Shown: positions 23,733 to 35,379, counted from the stretch's first letter. The stretch: DNA of 64,000 nucleotides from Hemileia vastatrix (GCA_030280995.1 JASXTE010000002.1:6011683-6075682), one strand, 5' to 3'. Made by a program: numbers and translations. The notes: generated by a model from the letters alone, not told the origin.

Positions 23733-26700
23733 ATGCCCAATAATCCTCGCCATACCCGATCCAAAGGACCCGCACCCGATTTTACCACTCCTTCTACATC
23801 ACCCACCCCTCGTCCAACCACCTCCCCTTCCCCACACGATACTCCACCCCATTTATCTCTCAAAGAAGAATCCCCTTCTGAAATGCCGGAACCTTCTTCT
23901 TCTACGGCACCAACCCCTCCTCGACCTCCTATGACCCTTGATGACATTGAACGTCGTCGTAAAGCTCTGGCCGGTGTTTCAAAAGCGACCGATAATGTGA
24001 CGAAGCTGAAAGCCGACGGAAGCAACTGGCATGACTGGGACTGGAAGATTCGTGCCGTCATGACTGATTTTGTGGGTACCACCGATTATGCCCTCAGCGA
24101 TACTACCAGCTCCCCTGGCGATATTGCTGATCGCATGGCACGTACAATCGTAGTCAACACTATTGATACTGCTCTGGAACGTCTCATTGAACCCGACTGC
24201 TCTTGTAGAGCTGCCTATCTTACCCTCTACAAGAAATTCAACCGAGCTACTCATACCTCCCGTCTCTCTCTTTTCAAATCCCTGATTTCGATTTCTTCGC
24301 AACCTTTTGTTTCGGTCACAAAACACTGGGAGAATGTTCAGGATACATTAGACGCAATAATACGCACTGGTTTTGAGTTTACTAACTCTTCTGTCAAGGC
24401 TATTATGGCCCATGTTTTACTTCCCCTCTCATCGGCAGATCTTTCCACTGATATTAGCAGAGCCATAGAATCACGTAGAGACGCCCTCACCATGTCCTCC
24501 GATGATTTCCTGACTGAAATGTTAACTGCTGAGACTAATATGTTGCTAATCAAAAAGGCACATGAATCGCCCAATATCTCTCAAGTCAACATTAATGCTT
24601 TTAAAGGCAAAATACCCCGTCAAAGACTTGTTGACTCATACCGCCCAGCCAATGCTCAACGAAAATGTTTTGATTGCGACTCAACCAAACATATGTTCCC
24701 GGACTGCCCCTACAATCAGCGCTCTCCTTTTTATAATGCCTCATTGAAACTCTATTATGATTTACAACAGAAGATTTCGAGTTTAAGCCGTTCATCTAAA
24801 CCGTCCAATGACTCTAAAGGCAAAATTTATGCTAAATTCACAGAGGCAGGCGATGACATTATAGAAGTGGACTCTAGTGCCATGGAAGCCTTAGCAACGG
24901 CAATTGATCACATTGACCTAAAAAGTGTTGAATGGTGTGCTGAATCTACAGCATCTGGCTCTGAGGCGATTCTTGATAGTGGTGCTACTCACCATGTCAC
25001 AGGTGATGTAAGTATGCTTTTCAACTACAAACCAATCTCTCCACATATTCCGGTAAAGGTTGCCACTAACGGTGTTCCTTCTTTCATCATTGGTACTGGT
25101 GACTTGAAAGTAATGGGATTGAATTGTGTCTTAATCATTAAGAATGTATTCTTCTGTCCTCAAGCAAGGACAACTTTAATATCTTTATTTGATTTAGTCA
25201 AAGCGGGCATGACTTTTTCTATGTCCCAAGAAAAAGAATTCATACTATCTATAAAAAACAAAAATATTTTAATGGCTAACATTGATGTCAGCGGACGTAG
25301 ATGGCTTGTAAATACCATTAAAGATTTGAACATTACATCTTACCCGTCAATGAATGTTATTTCCTCTTACAATGTTGACTTAGAAAGCCCCATATCTTTC
25401 TCAAAATTGTTTATCGACGATGTCAACTCTGCTACTATACACCGTCCATACGCTGCCCCGGGATCCTTATTGGACTGGCACCGTCGATTGGGTCACACAA
25501 GTGATCGAGTGCTTAAAAATCTCATTAAAAATAACTTGGGTGTTGGACTTCCCCCAGAATGTCCTAAGGGTAAGGTTGACTGTGCTGATTGTGCCATTGC
25601 AAAAAGCACCAGGAAATCTACCGCACAACGTGAATTGGTGCCTGAATCAATGCTTTCTCTAGTGGTAGGTGATCTCATTGGTCCTATTAAAGATGAAGCT
25701 ATTGGGGGATATAAATGGGCTGCCCTTTTTCGAGAATCTCACTCAACATACGGCGAAGTTTTTATGTTAAAAAATAAGAGTGATGCAATGGACGCTTTTA
25801 AAACTTTTCTCAATAAACTAACAACTGCCACTGGTAAACATCTTCAGGTTTTACGTACTGATGGAGGTGAACTCCATAGCAATGCCATGAAAACTTTCCT
25901 CTCGTCCATTGGAGCTGTTCACGAGGTGACCATGCCTTATCATGCTGAACAAAATGGAACCGCTGAACGGTTCAACCGCACAGTAGGGGACATTGCCCGT
26001 ACATCATTGCTGGCAAGTGGGTTACCAAAATGTTTTTGGGGAATGTCTTACAAGTGGGCCTCATTTGTTCACAATAGACTCCCAAATAGTAAAATAACTA
26101 CTTCTACACCACTCCAAATGGTTTTTGGTACCAAACCCAACTTTAACAACATGCGCATCTTTGGTGAAAAGGCATATGTTCATGTTCACAAAGAGGTAAG
26201 GACCAAATTGGACAACCGTGCTATTGAATGCAGAGTTGTAGGGTATTCACAAAATAACTACGGTTGGCTTTTTTGGCATGAAGAATCTGGTAGATTATTT
26301 GAATCCGCTATGGTAAAATTTCATGGCGGTCCACAAGACGCTCATGAAATTGCTCGTTCTTCACCTCCTCCTGTTTCAAAGGGTTCTCTAAGCTCCATTT
26401 TGAACTCCTTATCTTTTGGAGATTTCGCAGCTGAAAAACTTATCGATGAGCAAAATCAATGTATTGAATCGATGCAACTTGCCAACTGTCGCTCACCCAT
26501 TGCTATTCCATCTACGTATACCCAAGCCATGAAATCAACTAATGCAGACAACTGGCGAAAAGCATGTGATGCTGAGATGGAAAATATGTCTCGACTGAAA
26601 GTGTGGTCTGAAGTTTCACCTCCACCGACAGTTGTTCCTCTCAAGGGTAAGTGGGTATTTGCGATAAAAAATTCATGTGAAGGTTCTCCTATAAAATTCA

Positions 26701-28031
26701 AGGCCAGATTCGTGGCCAAAGGCTTCCGACAACGCAAAGGCATAGACTATAAAGATACCTTTGCGCCAACAGCTACCTTTGCATCTCAACGAATACTCTT
26801 AACCTTAGCTGCGATGTATGGCTGGAAGGTCAGATCTTTTGACGTTACTGCTGCATATTTGCATAGCGCCGTGGAGGAAGACTTATGGATTGAGCCTCCA
26901 CAAGGGATGCCTCTTTCTAAACCTGGTAATGTTTTAAAACTGCACAAAGCATTATATGGTACCAAGCAAGCTGCCCGCTGCTGGTGGCTCCATATAGCTG
27001 ACAAACTAAAATCACTTGGATTCTCTGCTAGCCAATATGATACGAGCTTATACATTCTTAAGGACAAAAGTTCTACGGGAATTGTATGGCTACATGTTGA
27101 TGATGGGGTGGTTACCAGTAGCGATGATGCGGTCTTACAGAAATTGGAAACTGGTTTGAATGGGGGGCTTGAGGTAAGGTGGTCTGATGGTTTAGAGGGT
27201 ATTGTAGGGATGAAGGTACAGAGAGTAGGAAAAGGTTTTGAGTTAGATTGTTATCGATTAATTGATAAATTACTTGCTGAACATAATCCGGGCAATCTCA
27301 AATGTAAGACACCTCTACCAATGGATCTACCTTTAGAATCAGCTAAAGCCGATGAAATTGGAATCAGGACGAATGAATATCTTTCGATTATTGGTAGTCT
27401 AAATTACATTGCTATTTCCACTAGACCTGACTTATCCTACGCTGTTAATCTGCTAGCACGTTTCTCTTCTAAACCATTAGATAATCACTGGAAAGCTCTT
27501 CGCCATTTATTACGATATCTTCAAGCAACTAGGGAGTTGAAGCTTCGTCTCTATCCAAATTCATGCTCAACGCCTGCCATCGTTACTTACTCAGATGCAT
27601 CCTGGGGAGGCGAATGGTCTAGATCAACCAGTGGTCACATCATATATCTCAATGGTTGTCCGATTATATGGTGCTCAAAACGTCAATCAACAGTTGCAGA
27701 CTCAACATGTTTTGCTGAATGTATAGCAATGTGCCTTGCAACTAAAGACAGCATTTGGATAAAAAATTTACTATCAGACATTTGTGGACCCGTCAAAAGC
27801 ACTATTCTTCGATGTGACAATAAAAGTGCCGTATCCTCAGCTAAAAACAATCCATCGAACAAACGTACTAGACATTCTGATCGCTATTTCTTCTTAGTAA
27901 ATGAACAACTGTACAAACGGAACTTAACTCTAGAATGGGTAGCTGGCGGTGAACAATATGCTGATCTTTTAACCAAAAATGTCGGGCCATTACTTACTGC
28001 TCAAAAGCGACATCACTTAGGGGTTACTTGA
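23733..28031 (+). CDS. copia Gag-Pol polyprotein, 1432 residues, intact
   Basis: One ORF from ATG at 23733. Order: Pro/Ser/Thr-rich start; Gag with LKADGSNWHDW; zinc knuckle CFDCDSTKHMFPDC (about 312); aspartic protease LDSGATHHVTG (about 414); integrase zinc-binding HRRLGH...CADC (about 583-627) and catalytic D (about 647), D (RTDGGE, about 710) and E (NGTAERFN, about 745); reverse transcriptase with KARFVAKGFRQRKGIDY, FDVTAAYLHS and the active-site variant HVDDG (about 1120); RNase H with YSDASWGG and FAECIAM (about 1286 on) to LEWVAGGEQYADLLTKN. Integrase precedes RT, which defines copia. There are no stops or shifts, so the element could be autonomous. A single frame leaves the Gag excess to protein processing. 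Confidence 0.97.
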   Translation: MPNNPRHTRSKGPAPDFTTPSTSPTPRPTTSPSPHDTPPHLSLKEESPSEMPEPSSSTAPTPPRPPMTLDDIERRRKALAGVSKATDNVTKLKADGSNWHDWDWKIRAVMTDFVGTTDYALSDTTSSPGDIADRMARTIVVNTIDTALERLIEPDCSCRAAYLTLYKKFNRATHTSRLSLFKSLISISSQPFVSVTKHWENVQDTLDAIIRTGFEFTNSSVKAIMAHVLLPLSSADLSTDISRAIESRRDALTMSSDDFLTEMLTAETNMLLIKKAHESPNISQVNINAFKGKIPRQRLVDSYRPANAQRKCFDCDSTKHMFPDCPYNQRSPFYNASLKLYYDLQQKISSLSRSSKPSNDSKGKIYAKFTEAGDDIIEVDSSAMEALATAIDHIDLKSVEWCAESTASGSEAILDSGATHHVTGDVSMLFNYKPISPHIPVKVATNGVPSFIIGTGDLKVMGLNCVLIIKNVFFCPQARTTLISLFDLVKAGMTFSMSQEKEFILSIKNKNILMANIDVSGRRWLVNTIKDLNITSYPSMNVISSYNVDLESPISFSKLFIDDVNSATIHRPYAAPGSLLDWHRRLGHTSDRVLKNLIKNNLGVGLPPECPKGKVDCADCAIAKSTRKSTAQRELVPESMLSLVVGDLIGPIKDEAIGGYKWAALFRESHSTYGEVFMLKNKSDAMDAFKTFLNKLTTATGKHLQVLRTDGGELHSNAMKTFLSSIGAVHEVTMPYHAEQNGTAERFNRTVGDIARTSLLASGLPKCFWGMSYKWASFVHNRLPNSKITTSTPLQMVFGTKPNFNNMRIFGEKAYVHVHKEVRTKLDNRAIECRVVGYSQNNYGWLFWHEESGRLFESAMVKFHGGPQDAHEIARSSPPPVSKGSLSSILNSLSFGDFAAEKLIDEQNQCIESMQLANCRSPIAIPSTYTQAMKSTNADNWRKACDAEMENMSRLKVWSEVSPPPTVVPLKGKWVFAIKNSCEGSPIKFKARFVAKGFRQRKGIDYKDTFAPTATFASQRILLTLAAMYGWKVRSFDVTAAYLHSAVEEDLWIEPPQGMPLSKPGNVLKLHKALYGTKQAARCWWLHIADKLKSLGFSASQYDTSLYILKDKSSTGIVWLHVDDGVVTSSDDAVLQKLETGLNGGLEVRWSDGLEGIVGMKVQRVGKGFELDCYRLIDKLLAEHNPGNLKCKTPLPMDLPLESAKADEIGIRTNEYLSIIGSLNYIAISTRPDLSYAVNLLARFSSKPLDNHWKALRHLLRYLQATRELKLRLYPNSCSTPAIVTYSDASWGGEWSRSTSGHIIYLNGCPIIWCSKRQSTVADSTCFAECIAMCLATKDSIWIKNLLSDICGPVKSTILRCDNKSAVSSAKNNPSNKRTRHSDRYFFLVNEQLYKRNLTLEWVAGGEQYADLLTKNVGPLLTAQKRHHLGVT

Positions 28032-28109
28032 TTGTTTCAATGAATTTCTTTTTCCTTCTTCTCTCTTTCTCCTCTCATAAAGTAGTTAGTTTAATCACGT
28101 TGGCAGCGA

Positions 28110-28119
28110 AGTGGGGGGC
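28110..28119 (+). other. copia polypurine tract
   Basis: AGTGGGGGGC lies directly before the 3' LTR, the expected site for plus-strand DNA priming. Confidence 0.75.
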
Positions 28120-28295
28120 TGTTATGTACATAGACATAAGATTACTTAGCTACCACGTGACTTCTGTATATAAGCTGTAGATTGCGCGTCTGACTAACTC
28201 CGATTCTTCTCGGAGTTTGTTACTGACGCACAACTACAGGTAAAGTGATGCAATTAATGATTCTTCTCGGAGTTTGTTACTGACGCACAACTACA
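28120..28295 (+). repeat. copia 3' LTR
   Basis: 176 bp, one mismatch to the 5' LTR, followed by the ATTTT target duplication. Confidence 0.95.
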
Positions 28296-29372
28296 ATTTT
28301 ACGCTATATTTTGCAGACTTGCCCTTAATCGACCTCTGCATCCACTACGACACATTTTTGTTTTGCCATGAGACGCAACAGTTGTGCAACAGTTGCGAAT
28401 CAATTATTTTTTGCACTTAAGACCCACTTATGACCTTAAAGTGCTGAAAAAAACTGTTACATAACTGTTACATAACTGTTGCGTATTCGTTGCGCGATTG
28501 TTGCGCCCCAAGAGGAAACGAACATTTGTTGCAGTGATTGCATGTTCAGGCATGCTATTATCAGGACTCTCCTCCTTATGATTGGCCCCCGCCCCCCAAC
28601 TGAGTAGCCATCTCCCCAAGCCCCTAACCGTGCTTTGATTCTGCATTCCCCGCCCCAAAAATCGCACCCTCCTCCTCCCTTCTAGGCACAATTTCCGGTG
28701 AAATGTGAATTACACGGACAGGATGAACAAGGGGGAAACATAGTAATGTAGATGTAAAATTGCAAGTAAAATAGAGAGTTTTAGTGTCATAAAGTAAACA
28801 ACCGACTACAAGTATATGAGTGGGGAAAGCAGCGTGGTATTTGTAACAATGTATATTCATTATAATTATGTTGTGCAATTCTGGCAGCCTTGCACAGGCA
28901 CTGCGCGCTAGGGTGGGCAAGGGTTGGCACAGAGGTGAGGGGTGCGAATTCGGGGGGTTTGCTTTGTTAGAGGGAGGTTCAAGGTTTCTGGGAGGAGGAA
29001 GATTGACGGGTTGGGAGAGGGTGCTTTCGCTATGCACAAAGTAAGATATCCCTGATGGGGATATCCAGTGCGAGTTGGAGATATTGTAGGGAGGGACATA
29101 AGGATAGAAAAATAAGTGTATAAAAAATATGTGCAAGAAAAATATGAGTAAGGAAAATATTTGCAAAAAAAAATATGTGAGAAAAATAAGTGTAAGAAAA
29201 ATATCTAGCAACCATGGGAAATTTTAATTTTTGATTTTTTTTTTCTCCAAAAAAATGAATTTTTATTTAATTTTATATTTTTTTCTGTTTTTTATTAATT
29301 TTTTTTGAAAAAAAAAAAAATTCCCATGGTTGCAAATGATTTTTATTACACTTACTTTTCTTACATTTATTA
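28296..29372. other. Interval with three small inverted or tandem repeats
   Basis: 28374-28394 and 28463-28483 form a 21-bp inverted repeat with two mismatches (CGCAACAGTTGTGCAACAGTT and its partner). About 29105-29205 is a minisatellite of short AAAAATATGTGCAAG-like units. 29209-29333 is a hairpin element with ends GCAACCATGGGAA and TTCCCATGGTTGC. 29054-29074 holds the palindrome GATATCCC/GGGATATC. No gene is supported. Confidence 0.5.
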
Positions 29373-29722
29373 GGGGGTATCAATGTTGACCGATCCGCAA
29401 TTAAATTAATTGCGGAAAATAATCTGCATACCCCAATTATCTTCCGCAATTATTTTTGCTAATAATTGGGTTATTAGACACTTTACGTGTCAATGTTCAC
29501 CTCTTATCCGACATTTTTTTACTCAATTTTCCATAACCACATCTTGGACAACTTTCTGGATATCCCAGCCTTCTACCTTGCTGCGCACTTCCATTCTCAT
29601 CCCATCCTGTTCATTCTATCCGCTCAGAATTTCTCCCCATTTCATCTATTTGTTTCTTCTCCTTTTCATCTCGCTATCTCATCTGCTTGTTTCTGCTCCT
29701 TTTCATCTTCATTTATAATAAC

Positions 29723-31126
29723 ATGCCTCGTCATCCTAGATCTTCTCAAAGGCAGCCATCACCCAGTTGTTCTTCAATTCCCACTACTTCCTCTTTCCCC
29801 CGCTCAGCTGAGAAATCAAAGACCGTTCAATTAAAAAAAGATGAACATCTCATTCTTATCAACTGGCTGAAAACCAAATCTAACTATGATTCTTGTTTTG
29901 GTACTGAGTATGCCACTAAAGTAGGACGGCCCCCCGCATCAAAAGTTAATGGCTATCTTCTAATGGCAAATGAATTACGCAATAAGACCAAGGGAAGGAT
30001 TGATCTTTTGCCTAAACAGATGTCTGAACGCTTCAAGCATTACCAAGCAAAATACAAGAAGGCAAAGGCTCTTTCATCTTCCGCTGTTTTTGGGATTACC
30101 AACAATGATATAATTAAGGGCATAAAATCCATAGACGATAAACTTGATTCTTTATGTCCTTACTTTAAAGAGATGGATGCAATTTTTGGAGAGAGAGCTG
30201 ATGTTAATCCTGTAAACATGTTGGATGGAGAAGATCCTATCTCCGAACATGATGTCGAAGCAAATCTTTTCCCATCCTCTTCCTCCACTCAAGCCTCCCC
30301 TCATTTGAATGAGACATATCTAAATAGCTTTTCTGTAGATCCTATAGGTGATTTAACCCAACCAAATCTAACTCAGGTCTGTTTCTTTTTTCTTTTATCT
30401 TATCAATTCTATTTTTTATTTACTTATCTTTTTCTTATTTCTTAAAAGGCTGATGAACAAACCCAGGATCCTCAATCAACTGAGTCTGAAGCTAGTGACA
30501 ATGATGAGGAGGAAAATGCTACGTTGAACAAAAAGAGAAGGGCTTCAACTAGTCTAAATTTCCTCTTCCAAAGAAGACGAAAAAGTGATACTTCATCACA
30601 AACACCTTTTTCTTCAATGGAACAGTTTTTAGAGAAACGTGATGCTGGTAAGTGATATCATACCTCTTATTACTTTACTCTGCTTTTCTTCTACTTTATG
30701 TTAATTTTTATTCTCACTCTAGAACAAGCGGAAATTGCTAAAGAGACTCTGAGCTTTGAAAAGAAGAAATACGAGCTCTCTTTAAGGAGGTATGACAGAG
30801 TACAAGATTTGGAAGAGAGGAAGTATGAGCTCTCCTTACGGAAGGACGATCGGATCCAAGATTTGGAGGAGAAGAAGTTTGAGCTCTCTTTACAGAAGGA
30901 TGGTAGGGCCCAAGATTTGGAGGAGAAGAAGTTTGAGTTAACTCTTAGTATTGAAAAATCCAAAAATAAGGAAAAAACACTCGAGCATCAAAACTTAATG
31001 GAACAGATGAAGTATAAGCATGATCTCCAAGAAAGTTCTAAAAAGAAAGATTTCTTGATCAAATGCATTAAAGCAAACAAATCTGTTGAAGAAATAGAAC
31101 GTTTAATGAAATTTTTTGTTGACTAG
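29723..31126 (+). CDS. Myb/SANT-like transposon accessory protein (L), three exons, intact
   Basis: Exons 29723-30376, 30449-30647 and 30723-31126 with GT-AG introns of 72 and 75 nt; 418 residues. Residues about 35-115 (LKKDEHLILINWLKTKSNYD ... ERFKHYQAKYKKAK) form the conserved block seen in all four copies and look like a Myb/SANT-like DNA-binding fold. An acidic linker follows (TESEASDNDEEEN), then a basic patch KKRR. Exon 3 is a charged coiled coil with about four 18-residue repeats (YELSLRKDDRIQDLEEKK). In PIF/Harbinger transposons such a protein helps the transposase enter the nucleus and bind DNA; that role is inferred here. The domain assignment is by pattern, not by search. Confidence 0.75.
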
Positions 31127-31254
31127 TTTCTTTTATTTCTTTCACACTTCATGTGTTCATATTTATTTGTACATAAATTTTACAATTATTTTCTGTATTT
31201 CTTGAAATATCGTATTTTAATGTTAAATATTCTTTTTTTAAATAAAATTTTCAA

Positions 31255-31680
31255 GTCTCCTTTGAAAATTTGACAATCCCCCACCCCTGGATTTTTTTGA
31301 AGTAAGGGGTGGGTATCACAAAAATTCTTTCATGTCATGAATCTTGAAAGTTTTATATGAAAATTTGGCTTTACTACCCCCTGCATTTTACCGGTATCCC
31401 AAAAATTCTTACATGTCAAGAATTTCACAAGTCTTATAAGAAATTTTGGCACAACCCCCCATGGATTTTATTGAAGTAAGGGACGGGTATCACAAAAATA
31501 TTTACAAGTCAAAAAAATTCTATATCTGTTTAAAAAAATTGGCAATACTCTCCCCTGCATTTTATTGAAGCAAGGGGTGGGTATCACCAAAATTTTTCCA
31601 AGTCATCAATTTCACATGTCAGATTTGAAAATTTGGCAATACCCCCCCCTGCATTTTATTGAAGTAAGGGGTGGAAGTCA
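31255..31680. repeat. Intergenic minisatellite (L), five to six units
   Basis: Tandem units of about 75-80 bp with CCCCTGCATTTTATTGAAG, AAGGGGTGGGTATCAC and CAAGTC segments. Expanded relative to E3 and E4. It lies between the Myb-like and TET-like 3' ends. Confidence 0.8.
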
Positions 31681-32603
31681 TCTAAATTTAATATAATTAC
31701 ATAAATTATTAAATAAATATCTAATATATATCAATTTCCCTAGTTTAAAGTAATGACAATCCCTCAAGCCAAAATGCAGACCAAGTCGAGAAACATAAGT
31801 TTGGGACTTTCTACAGGTATAGGAAAGAGGAACCCCATGAAACAAATAAATGTTATCATGATTACCTGTTATACAACACAAGGTCGATGGCTCATCACAT
31901 TATTTGAGAAAATTGATATATAAAAAATATTTATTAAAAATTTATGAAAAAATATAAAATTTTCGATGACAACTCTAATCCCCATACTTTTTGGATCTAG
32001 ATAAAGTTTTTTTAAATCGAATAACTTTACCTTCTTTCTTTACCTTATTGATTCTTTGTATCAACTTATTACTGATTTGAAATGAGCAACCGAAATGAGT
32101 GAAATCTTGACAGGATTCCAAACCAGGAGGAGCTTTGGTCGTTTGATGATTATCCTTAGAAGAATTCCAAATAGTTTCAATGACACCATTTCCTAAACCA
32201 AAATCAATGATGCACCGGTGGTCTGGAAAATATAAACCATGTCCTTTGATTTTAGCTGGAGATGGTATTGGGTGGCCAGTTATCCGATTGATATATGAGA
32301 ATATTCCAAAAGTAAGAAAATTAGCATCATTCCTATCGATATGAATCCTATTGTGGAATCCAGAATGAGTGATAATAACATTAGAAAATAAAAGATATTT
32401 GTGGCTGATATCTTCCCATTCGGAGTCACACCAATTCGGTATTCCAACTTTGGTTGCAAGTTCATGATTTTCTTCAAATGCTTTATTACAGAGCTTGTTG
32501 AGTCAAAAAGCAAGAAAAGAGTCAAAGGAAGGTAGAATGTCCCATAAGCGAAAATCTTCATCTTTTTGAGCTTTAGTGATATTCTTGACCAACGAATATA
32601 TGC
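31678..32603 (-). pseudogene. TET/JBP-like dioxygenase, 3' half only (L)
   Basis: The best-preserved catalytic half in the window. From the conserved splice acceptor (CATATAG/GCATAT) at 32603 it reads IYSLVKNITKAQKDEDF, a TGA at 32513-32515 (CGA in E3), then LCNKAFEENHELATKVGIPN, WCDSEWEDISHKYLL, HNRIHIDRNDANFLTFGIF with the H-x-D iron pair, YINRITGHPIPSP, IKGHGLYFPDHRCIIDFGLG, ETIWNSSKDNHQTTKAPPG with the distal His, and FTHFGCSFQIS. A conserved tail block follows (GNHDNIYLFHGVPLSYTC to YIKFR) at 31678-31880 in another frame. Exon 1 is absent. Confidence 0.65.
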
Positions 32604-32704
32604 CTATATGATTGAAATGCCTAGATAATAATCATATAAGAGTTTCAGAATCCTTATCCTCTAAATATGCAATATAAAAATGTGAAATAAGACAAGTGAA
32701 ATTT

Positions 32705-33025
32705 GGAAAAAAGGCTCAACTTAAAAGGTCAAAATCTCAGCAACCACTGAACCTAATTCAAACCTGTTTGTGGGAAATGAAAGATATGCTTTAGTAGAAT
32801 CTTCAGTTAAAGGACATGTGATTTAAATAAACCTAACCCTAATTTGTTACATAAAAAAATGAAATAAAAATTTAAATTGGGAAAAAAAAGGCTCAACTTT
32901 AACGGTCAATATCTCAGCAACCACTGAATCAAATTCAAATCTGTTTGCAGGAAATGAAAGGTAGCCTTCAGGAGAATCTTCAGTAAAAAGAACATTAGAT
33001 TTAAATAAACCTAACCCTAATTCCG
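32705..33025. repeat. Tandem duplication inside L
   Basis: Two units of about 145-150 bp (about 32705-32850 and 32880-33025) share GGCTCAACTT, ATCTCAGCAACCACTGAA, GAAATGAAAG and AAATAAACCTAACCCTAATT. They lie in the unrelated sequence that replaces the 5' half of the TET-like gene. Origin unknown. Confidence 0.65.
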
Positions 33026-33864
33026 AGTCTGATTTTCAAAATTTTACAAAAACTTGAAAAGTGGTAATGAAGATGAGATCAAAAGGAGTTTTATAAGTTC
33101 ACTGTTATCCAGATAAGAGTCATACATATATTTAAGTATGAAGTTTTCATAAAAGGAATGAGATATCATATAGGCATGAAAAAAAGGAGATGAAACTTAC
33201 CTTGATTGAAAAGTAGGAAAAATAGAGTGAGAAAGATTGATGTTGGAATTGTGGGGAAATTGAATATGGAGTAAGTAACATGCATAAAGAATGTGCAATG
33301 TATGTGTTTCAATGAAATGGAGCCAAAAAAAAGTGAAATAAGGGAAAGGGGGGATAATGACAATGCCAAGGAGGGATGAAGAGTAGGGTGATGGAGCTAA
33401 AAAATAAAGTAAAGAGGGAGAGAAAAAAAAGGTTAATTATACCATTGAAATCCAAAATAACCACTTACAAAAAAAATTTAGATAAAAAAAATAAAATAAA
33501 CAGAAAAAAACAAAAAAAATTATAATTAGTAATCAAAAAATCAAAAAAAAAGAATAAAATGACTTACCTGGAGAGATGAGATGACAAAATGAATGAAACT
33601 AAATTGTTTGAGGGATGTTGGAGGAGAATAGGAAAAGGATATGAGGGATGAATGAAAAAAAAAATCACTGACAAAATATGCAATTTCAGAAAATATGCGA
33701 TTTCATGTTGAGCTGGTGAAAGAAAACCAATGAGCCATCCAAAAAAAAGATATTCACCATAAATTCAAAAAAAAATGAATATGCAACAAACCAAAATACA
33801 AAACCAAGTGATTAAAGTACACAAAGAGGACATTTGGAAAGTATGAAAACATAAAAATTAAAAA

Positions 33865-35124
33865 TTAAAAGGGTGAAGAGAAATGTTGGAGAGTAATTGG
33901 CATTATAATGGGGCGTATGCCGGTTGATTGAATGATTTGTGAATCAAGGGAGGGGAGTGCCAGTGGTGGTTCAGGATCATCTTCTTCATAAAGATCATTC
34001 CACTCATCCTTTAAATCAGCTAGAATATTGTGGAGTATTACGCAAGTCAAGGTCCAATGATTTGCAGTTTTGATCTTCAATTTTTTTTGAAATTGGATTC
34101 TGAGCTCCCAAAGACTAGAAAATTGTCCCTTTAAAATACCTATAGCAGGTTCAATTCGTACTCTTGATTGTGCAAGGTGATAATTAAATTTAGTTTTGGG
34201 GTCATTTTCTGAATTTGCACCACAGAAAGCAGGTATAATGTACTTTCCACTTGCATATGCTGAGTCTGCAAGGAGGTAATGAGATTCATCAAAGTATGAG
34301 TCAGGGGATTGAGAAATCCTCATTCTTTGGAAGATGGAAGAGTCATGACATGATCCAGGGCAGCCACTGTGAAAAGCAATAAATTTTTTATTGACATCGC
34401 ATACAAGTTGAACAGCAATAGAGTATCTAGAAAGAAGATAAAAAGTTAGATTGTGAAAGATGAGAACTTGGAGGAGATTTTGAAGAAACCTTTTTTTGCG
34501 ATCAAAATAATGGTTGCCATCATGAGCAGGCTTTTGACTCAAAGGGATGGTTGTGCCATCAACAAAACCTATACAGCCAGGGAGACCTTCAGCTTGCATT
34601 ACTTGAGAGGATTCAAGTTGCTGTTCTGGAGTTGGCCAAGCAAGAGTTTGAGACTTGAGGGAAAGGATAGCAATCATACAGCGCTTGGTGTATAATATCA
34701 CGGTACCATATCCTATGTTAAAGAGATTATCCAAACGTCTTACGGCAGCACCATTTCCATTTGAGACAAAGCGACATAGAGCAACAGCAAGTTGGATGGC
34801 AGGATTATGCTGTTTGTTATGAGAATTGTTATGGAAGATAGGATGATCGGAGATGAGTTGATAAAGTTTGAAGAAAGAATCGGGAGAAGTTCTAAAAAGT
34901 TGTGTGAAGTTTAAATGAGGAATGTTGAGAATAGAGGCCAGATCATATCGGGGATCATGATAAAGATTTGGCCCCCTGGTGATGATGTAACGCTTTTTGG
35001 AAAGAAAACACATATAAGCTAAAGCATCTTCCAAATCAGAGTCAGATTTATAGTAAAGAACTAAAAGAAAAGTGATAGCATTCATTGTTGAGTGAAGTAG
35101 CTTCCTAGTAGAGAGGTGTTTCAT
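33865..35124 (-). CDS. PIF/Harbinger DDE transposase (L), two exons, intact
   Basis: Exon 1 is 35124-34490 and exon 2 is 34426-33865, with a 63-nt GT-AG intron that happens to stay open, so the frame also reads through. The spliced protein has 398 residues and starts MKHLSTRKLLHSTM. Catalytic motifs: GFVDGTTIPL, PGSCHDSSIFQ, LLADSAYASGKY and SRVRIEPAIGILKG (Asp, Asp, Glu). The His after that Glu, kept in E3 and R, is Pro here. The N-terminal half (FKLYQLISDHPIFHNN ... NIGYGTVILYTKRC) is the helix-turn-helix-like region typical of this family. A non-spliced reading would insert 21 residues between KKR and YSIAV; conservation in E3 argues for splicing. Confidence 0.9.
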   Translation of the reverse strand: MKHLSTRKLLHSTMNAITFLLVLYYKSDSDLEDALAYMCFLSKKRYIITRGPNLYHDPRYDLASILNIPHLNFTQLFRTSPDSFFKLYQLISDHPIFHNNSHNKQHNPAIQLAVALCRFVSNGNGAAVRRLDNLFNIGYGTVILYTKRCMIAILSLKSQTLAWPTPEQQLESSQVMQAEGLPGCIGFVDGTTIPLSQKPAHDGNHYFDRKKRFLQNLLQVLIFHNLTFYLLSRYSIAVQLVCDVNKKFIAFHSGCPGSCHDSSIFQRMRISQSPDSYFDESHYLLADSAYASGKYIIPAFCGANSENDPKTKFNYHLAQSRVRIEPAIGILKGQFSSLWELRIQFQKKLKIKTANHWTLTCVILHNILADLKDEWNDLYEEDDPEPPLALPSLDSQIIQSTGIRPIIMPITLQHFSSPF

Positions 35125-35379
35125 TGTTGCTGGTGGAAGGGTTATGTGATGAGGGAAGTGGGAATTCACCGCCAAATGTGCAGTTGGGGTGTGTAGATAG
35201 AAAAAAAACTTAAGTGTTCGCCACCAAAATTAAGTAGCATAGAGTGAGGAAATACTTAAGGATGGCATCAGCAATTATAAGTCATGTGACTTTCTTAAAA
35301 ATCCATCATGGATGAGATGAGTTTGGGATCAGGAATTAGGAATGGAAATTGGGGTATAAGAGGCGGGATAATGCATTAT

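Larger units (their letters stand above)
23379..28295 (+). mobile_element. Intact young Ty1/copia retrotransposon (4917 bp)
   Basis: Two 176-bp LTRs differ at one position (T or C at the ACCAYGTGAC site). ATTTT lies immediately outside both ends (23374-23378 and 28296-28300), a 5-bp target duplication. Primer-binding site, one uninterrupted Gag-Pol ORF and a purine tract are all present. It inserted about 1 kb upstream of ROT1, transcribed away from it. Confidence 0.95.

Noticed and set aside
32280..32561. 93-codon minus-strand ORF and its twin at 39653-39850
   Set aside because: Out-of-frame reading of the TET-like catalytic region; the conserved motifs are in the other frame.
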